This document shows, in pieces, positions 58,413-64,000 of a stretch of DNA of 64,000 bases; within the stretch, counting starts at the first letter, position 1; each line of letters starts with the position of its first letter. Source of the stretch: Reticulitermes speratus (lineage: Eukaryota; Arthropoda; Insecta; Blattodea; Rhinotermitidae). Under the pieces are notes generated by a model that was given only the letters and a program-made list of their open reading frames with translations, made no database searches and was not told where the DNA came from. The DNA lies in assembly GCA_021186555.1 (NCBI GenBank), contig JAJKFL010000004.1:26130406-26194405 (forward strand). The letters run 5' to 3'. The position numbers and the translations under genes are program-made.

Positions 58413-60199
58413 TATATTAATACTTTAAGAAAAAGTAAGAAGTTGCTGAAGCAGCAGGTCTTAGTCGTGCATCAGACGACACGTTCCAGTTGGCATGCTA
58501 GTGTGGGTGTGATTGTTCCACTGCCGCTCGCACTGCTCAGGAATGCGAGTACAAAAAACTCCTTGACGAACTGAGAATTTACCGTTTGGACGGTTCTTTG
58601 CTGTGCCATTAGACACGAATAAAACCCTTCAGAGGAAGAATTTAGAAAGAAAAACCTTTGCAACTCTATCACATCACAAAAAGCATGTTCTTCAGTCATG
58701 TGCAATTTGTGTACTGAATGCCATATTTTTTGTGTGTCTTAAAAGTGTCAGCGATTTTAAAATATGTAATTACTATTTAAGAGTCTGAAGTTTCAGTATT
58801 TGTTCCTTTGAGAATACAAAAATAGTTTTCAAGTAACTTGGATAACACACAAGGCTTATTTAAGGCAGCATGTTTCTCCGAAACGTCACAATAAACCCAT
58901 TACAATACACAGTGTAAGAAACCCAGAATACCCTAATCTGAGGAACATCCATCTTAGAAACCTGAAAACTTGTATTATTTAACCCTTAAAACTTAGTGCT
59001 GAATATATACACCCTTTGGTTTCAAAACAAGAACTCGGCATTTTGCCCACAGAGTGTATTTGTTTATTCCGTATGATTGTTACATTAAACAGCGATTACT
59101 TTCGTATACAATATTAATAGACTAATCTTTCTAATTGAAGTACATTGTGTCCTCTGCGAGGTACAACTCAATCTTTATATATAAAGTAGATTAATTTCAG
59201 GTTTCAAAGAATTAAGATACTTTCTTGGCCAAAGCAAAGTATTTAAAGGACTTATCATGCTGACTGGTGTATCTGTAAAGCTTTAATATTTTGCTCACTA
59301 AGTACCCCTACTGTTCTAATGTTTTCTCATTTGTTACGTACTTTATGGTTCTAAAGTGTACTTGATAGGTACCCGCTTCGACAGAGCCAAAAGCGAACAT
59401 TAATAAGTTTTTTTGCTCTTCCTCAGTTACCACACCTTACAGGAACCTAAATTAAATGACGCTGATATATTCCCCAACTCACTGACGCCTACTGATTACC
59501 TCTGTTACGTAGTTACTGAAGGATTCAGGTCTTCTGAGATTTAATGCTGCTTCGCTGGATTACGAGTTTCACGACGTTTCAGTGGAACCTAATTCCATTA
59601 TTTTCATCATTGGGCTGTACTTCTTAGACCTCTCAACCCTGAAGAGGAAGACACAATTTTCCTTCGAAAAGTTGTGAAACATTAACCGAACCACACAGCC
59701 CTACATCCCAGGAGACCTAAAGCCTCGGCAGAACTACCACAGGAATACAAAATCTCTCGTCGAGTCAGATCCTTTATTCATGTACGTGTCATGCACAGAA
59801 TGAGCGTAAATGCTCATTAGCATTTTGCATATTAATTATGAAGCAGTTAGGTAAGATATAACATCTGAATATTCATGCATAAAACTGCAAATGTCAGAGT
59901 TTAAAACATTGTAACTTCAGCCTAACACAAGTTACCACATTTGCAGGTACTTATATTCCATTTTCGCCCGTTACACCCGCTGACTGCCACAGACTTGCTG
60001 GACTCCCCGAATGGAGCAATAGTGTTAAAATTGTCATGATAATATCACTATTGTCGTTCCTTAAAACACAATGAGAACCAACTATACGCAGAAGTGGAAA
60101 CATCCGTATGGCTCACACCCGTCACCTCTCACAGTCCTGCGAATATCGCTTCTTATAACACGTCTTTTTAAATAAACTGATATTGAAATTTTTTGCTAT
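58413..60199. other. No gene recognised; one core-like motif
   Basis: AT-rich. A core-like motif lies at about 59639-59682 (cctgaagaggaagacacaat, then gttgtgaaac) with tcacgacgtttc upstream at 59570-59581, so a worn palindrome is possible. No recognised protein. Confidence 0.5.
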
Positions 60200-60213
60200 T
60201 ACTACATAAGAAA

Positions 60214-60525
60214 GGGCACGCGGTGGCGCAGTTGGTTGAGGCACTGCACTCCAAGCCGGAACGTCGCGGGTTCGATTCCCGATGGTGTCACTGGAATTTT
60301 TTATTGACATAATCGTTCCGGTCGCACTATGGCCCTGGGGTTGACTAGCCTCTAACAGAAATGAGTACCAGGAATCTTTCTTGGGGGGTAAAGGCGGCCG
60401 GTGCGTAGGGCTGACAACCTTACCACCTTCATGTGCCGATTGTCTAGAAATCTGGGAGCCTCAACCTCCTGGAACCCTAAGGGCCTGTCGAGGCCTGTAT
60501 TGGGATTGCTTTACCTTTACCTTTT
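60214..60525 (+). mobile_element. SINE E, full length
   Basis: Plus-strand SINE E with A box ggtggcgcagttggttgagg and B box gggttcgattcccg, body ggggggtaaaggcggccggt, 3' end gcctgtcgaggcctgtattg and ctttacctttaccttt. An extra ~14 bp after gtcactggaatttttt distinguishes it from the copy at 25693. Flanks actacataagaaa and actatacaagaaa are a worn target-site duplication. Confidence 0.93.
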
Positions 60526-60849
60526 TACTATACAAGAAAACTGCATGTGATATGCAAATGAGAAACAATAAATCCATTCAAAATCTTTGTTGGGAAACGT
60601 AAAAGTAATCGACCACTTAAAGGAGACCTACAATCGATTGATTACAAGATAATATTAAAGTTTATTTTAAAGAAGTATCATGTAACATGCAGAACTGGCG
60701 GTCTTCGTGGTTTAAGTCCAATAAAAGGAAATACCTTGTCTTATCAAATACCAATCGATATGTGAAGTGAAGGTCCCGTAATAATTCCTTATACCTGAAA
60801 TTAGAACACACAGTAATATCAGTACAGTCACACGACTTTCACAAATACC

Positions 60850-60908
60850 GTTGGAACACTTGCAGGCATTTGCTTCAGATCAACAATGCAAATGGCTGTT
60901 GTTCCAAC
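60850..60908. repeat. Short imperfect hairpin
   Basis: Arms gttggaacacttgcaggcat and its near-complement (gcaaatggctgttgttccaac) enclose a loop ttcagatcaacaat. The stem is about 21-24 bp with a small bulge. Could be a MITE scrap or a chance hairpin; size is within the range of a miRNA precursor. Confidence 0.5.
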
Positions 60909-61430
60909 ATTTCGTTCGCTAACAGTTAAAAAAGATCTTAACGTAGATACAGGAACAATTGGACATGTTTTAGATAAGAGGAGGCAATATTGGCTTTGGA
61001 TAGCGCGTTAAATTTCTACCGACAATAGAAAAAATTGCTTAAAAACCTTATCGTATATCTTAGGTTCGCAATCCGTTTTGCTAGTGAGTGGAGCTAATTT
61101 GTGGCAAGGGTCTCCACTGAATGACGTTACACCAGGAAAAAAAATGAAAGTGGAATAGTCTGCGATATCGCCTACTTGTACAAAGACCGAACATTTCATC
61201 GAACTGTAGGGAGTCTTAAACTGAGCTGTAAATGTATCATATCCCCACGACTGTATTTCTCTCTATTGGTTCATCGACACCTGCAGCTGCTCAGGTAGGT
61301 GGAATAAAGAACGTTGCGAAACTGTGTAGAAGTGTTGATGGACATATTTAGAGCCGTATATTTCACCGTTATGCCTAAGGAAAACGGAAGAAATTACTTG
61401 AACCAGATAATTTTACACTATTCCTAAGAG
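60909..61430. other. No gene recognised
   Basis: AT-rich sequence, nothing recognised. Confidence 0.5.
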
Positions 61431-61530
61431 CCCGACCCTTGAAGATGCGACCGATATGTTTTACTGAAACGTCTGTGAATACATAGCAGTCTACGCTGTG
61501 TAACATCCTAGAAAGAGCGAAGATCTCAAG
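61431..61530 (+). mobile_element. Single arm of an inverted-repeat element, family P
   Basis: Matches the right arms at 31070-31162 and 50610-50713: gacccttgaagatgcgaccg, ttactgaaacgtctgt, cagtctacgctgtgtaacat and cctagaaagagc. The left arm is missing. Confidence 0.75.
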
Positions 61531-61585
61531 GCTGTAACATATTCAAAAAGAACTTCGAGATTACATGGCTTTGCATTCCTGGACT

Positions 61586-61670
61586 AGCTATGGGCTGGAC
61601 GGTCCGGGGATGGAATCCCGGTAAGAATGAATTTTCCGCACCCGTGAAGAGCGGCCCTGGGGTCCACCAC
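61586..61670 (+). mobile_element. SINE B fragment
   Basis: Plus-strand piece covering the second half of the head (gggctggacggtccggggat, then ggaatcccgg) and the start of the body. A box and the 3' two thirds are missing. Confidence 0.82.
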
Positions 61671-61954
61671 AATAGTAAAAGCCAATATTAGGGGTAAATG
61701 CTCCGTTCTTACATAATTTAATCGCTAATCTCTACATTTTCATTCATCGAATATAATTTTTCCAGGCCAATGTCGGGGTGTTTTGAAATGCTGACATGTG
61801 ATATAATTCTGTATTCTTCGATATTACCACAACATTAAAAACGTTAACTTGCAGGGTTTATATTACTGCAAGTAATTTTTCTTCTGACTTGGTTGAGCAT
61901 AGCCCTGTATGAAAATAAGATAGTATTTCAGATGGTTAAACCCCGCCTTTATTG
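61671..61954. other. No gene recognised
   Basis: AT-rich spacer, nothing recognised. Confidence 0.5.
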
Positions 61955-62160
61955 TAACTTTAATTTACTGCCGTGTTTACAACAGTCGCCACTGTGCCCT
62001 CTCCTGAGTCAGATGAATCCATTCCATATTGTCACGTACTGTTTCTTTAAGATTCACTTTATTATTGTTCTCCCGTCTATGTTAGATCTCCTGAATGATC
62101 TACTTCCTTCAGGTCTTATTACAAAAATTTTGTTTGCATTTGTCTTCACTCAGTCCTCAC
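61955..62160 (-). mobile_element. LINE (TTAG-tail family) fragment
   Basis: Minus-strand scrap: tgtttacaacagtcgccact, ctcctgagtcagatgaatcc, ttaagattcactttattatt, gttctcccgtctatg align to the inverted coding end of the LINE at 43.7 kb. Confidence 0.68.
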
Positions 62161-63499
62161 GAAAGTGGCTTGGACTAAAAGGTTACATGTATTAGAATGT
62201 GTCAAACTATAAATAAGAACAAATACGATATTGTGCACTGAATGTTTGTACCTTAAGGCGAATAAGTTAGAATAAATATATACCTGTTATTTTCAAAGTA
62301 TGCGATTCCACAAGCTGTGGAATTTCTGCCAATAGCGTTTCCGCATGGCTTTATAATTGGAGCTGCATATAACGGAACAAAACACCGTCAGTTCGAGAAC
62401 GTTCACTGTATTACTAGGTACAGTACATACAGTCTGGATAATAACAATTTTAGATATCTTCGTAAATAAAAAACAGAGTGTTACTACAATAGGTAACAAA
62501 ATCAGTTTTCTTCATCGTTTACGGTAATGCCTGTAATTCATGTTCCATTTCCTGGTTTTCGTTTTATATTTCCCGGTCAGTACTTTTTATCGTCGAATAG
62601 ACAGTTGTAATTTCATGTTTGTAGAAATCTAACGGAACACGGAATGCATAACAGAAGGTAATAACCAAACACAGTAATAGTACTAATATTAATAATAATA
62701 ATAATAATAATAATGACGATGTGCATGGTGTCTGTCACGCTTTCTAAACATTCGGCAAGTAATTTATTCATTAGGCATCGAACCCGGATTTCTAACACAA
62801 TGAAACAGTCTTGTGTTGGAAGGAACAAGCAGAGATCACATACACTTCCTACTTAGCAGTGAACTTTCTCTGTTCAAGCTGTAGTATTTTCCAAAAGACG
62901 GGTATTTGAAATTTAAACAAATTTCCTTTTCACATATTATCTTCATGACTTTTGTATATATCTTAAAATTTTAATTCCGCCAAGAGATTATTTTCTGTAA
63001 ATGGCCCTAAAGGAACAACCTAGAAGCGTCCCTCTTTTGGGTATTTTATTGCTACCATACACTGAAAACGGCGAACTTTAGGCCAAACTGGAATAACCTC
63101 GGACATATTATGACACAATCGAAGGTACGATGTATTGCATGCAGAAATTCCATCGACGATGTTATCTGCGACTTAAAGTTTTTAGTAGAGAAGGAATATT
63201 TTCATATAACCTGCTTGGTAGATCATACTTTCTGATGTAACTGCATGGTTCAAGTGCTTTATTCATGATCAAGGATTAAACTTACGTCACATGCATGACG
63301 CATACCGAAAGACAGCAATTGAGATAAATCTAGTTGCACTTTCTGGGACACGTCCCTTTATAATGAGTATAACCATTTAACGGTGGAGAAAGTCAAAACA
63401 TTTTTTATCCTATGCTAATCGATAACCGAACGATCGTTGGTTTTTGAAGGTTCCAGGGTTCGTCCTTGTTCTTCTAGAAAGAGTGTTGTTGAGACGAGA
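62161..63499. other. No gene recognised; (ATA)n microsatellite
   Basis: AT-rich, with an (AAT)n run at about 62687-62714. No recognised protein. Confidence 0.5.
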
Positions 63500-63673
63500 T
63501 GATTATGGAGCATTTGTGGAATGATCCGGTCAGGGGAAAGCAGAAGTAATCAGAGAAAAGCCTGTCCCTGTGACACTTTGTCCACCACAATTCTCACATG
63601 AATTGACCCCGGATCGAAAAGGGGCACCTGCGTTTAGAGACCGGTAACTAACCGCCTGAGCCATGGTACGGCC
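63500..63673 (-). mobile_element. SINE A, 3'-deleted, head-to-head with the next copy
   Basis: Minus-strand SINE A with inverted A box ctaaccgcctgagccatgg. The B-box region is degraded (ggatcgaaaaggggcacc) and the 3' third is shortened. Its head faces the head of the plus-strand copy at 63699, about 25 bp away. Confidence 0.85.
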
Positions 63674-63698
63674 TGAAATACGACAAGTAACTCGAATC

Positions 63699-63983
63699 GT
63701 ACGGCTGTGCTATGGCTCAGGCGGTTAGTCGCCGGCCTTTCACCGCGGAGGCCCGGGTTCAATCCTGGGTCAGTCCATGTGGGATTTGTGGTGGACAAAG
63801 TGGCACTGGGACAGGTTTTTACCCGCGTACGTCGGTTTTCTCCTGTCACTATCATTCCACCGGTGCTCCATTAGAAGGAAAAACGGGGAAAAAATTAATC
63901 ATCTTCATCACAGGGTTGCACAATAAGCCTCAAGGCTGCGGTGCGTCCGTAGCATCTGCTGCGGGGCCCTTCACAAAAAAAAA
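63699..63983 (+). mobile_element. SINE A, full length
   Basis: Plus-strand reference copy for the family: A box tatggctcaggcggttagtc, B box ccgggttcaatcctggg, body tccatgtgggatttgtggtg and aagtggcactgggacagg, then ccggtgctccatta, tail ggctgcggtgcgtccgtagc and gctgcggggcccttc, ending in an A-run. No target-site duplication can be judged because the window ends shortly after. Confidence 0.93.
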
Positions 63984-64000
63984 TCGAAATTTATTTAAAG

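Overview
This is a eukaryotic, animal-type, repeat-dominated window. The evidence is widely spaced short reading frames, one exon ending in a canonical GTAAGT donor, many tRNA-derived SINEs with Pol III A/B boxes, non-LTR retrotransposons, a hAT transposase relic and microsatellites. The style of the LINE and hAT proteins and the number of SINEs suggest an insect with a large genome, perhaps a polyneopteran such as a cockroach or termite. That placement is inference from familiarity, not from a search.

Host genes: only one exon can be supported, 22160-22382 on the minus strand. It encodes the start of a FAM43-like PID/PTB-domain protein and runs into a splice donor. Its other exons are not visible here, so everything downstream on that strand may be intron.

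Mobile elements: five SINE families can be separated by eye (called A-E here). A (6 copies) has a tRNA-like head and a tail near gctgcggggcccttc. B (16 copies) has a tRNA-Lys-like head and a ctttacc-repeat tail. C (4 copies) has a tRNA-Leu-like head. D has 1 copy and E has 2. Many keep target-site duplications. B/E and C/D appear to share 3' modules under different heads. At least four LINE lineages occur: a CR1/L2/Jockey-group element with a long intact RT frame (15723-18077) and a tandem-repeat 3' UTR; a 3'-truncated family with a (TTAG)n tail, present as nine fragments; and two further lineages known from C-terminal remnants (26.0 and 32.6-33.1 kb). A decayed hAT transposase lies at 46.98-49.29 kb.

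Region by region: 0-4.5 kb holds SINE B copies, a tandem array of tRNA-like heads and a ~30-copy 51-bp minisatellite derived from a SINE A/flank junction. 7-15 kb holds SINEs A, B and C and a solo arm of a large foldback element. 15.7-19.3 kb is the CR1-like LINE. 19.8-35 kb holds inverted-repeat elements, the host exon, all five SINE families and LINE scraps. 36-46 kb is a (TAG)n tract, SINEs and a LINE inserted in a SINE. 47-49.6 kb is the hAT relic with two nested insertions. 50-62 kb holds further inverted repeats, including a ~1.9-kb element with ~570-bp arms interrupted by a SINE. 63.5-64 kb is a head-to-head SINE A pair.

Most notable are tandem expansion of Pol III promoter-bearing SINE heads in two neighbouring arrays; several palindromic elements of different sequence that share a short core of the form CCTGAAGATGG ... 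CCGAAAC; and nested insertions that can be ordered in time. No operon, CRISPR array, virus or complete host gene is visible.
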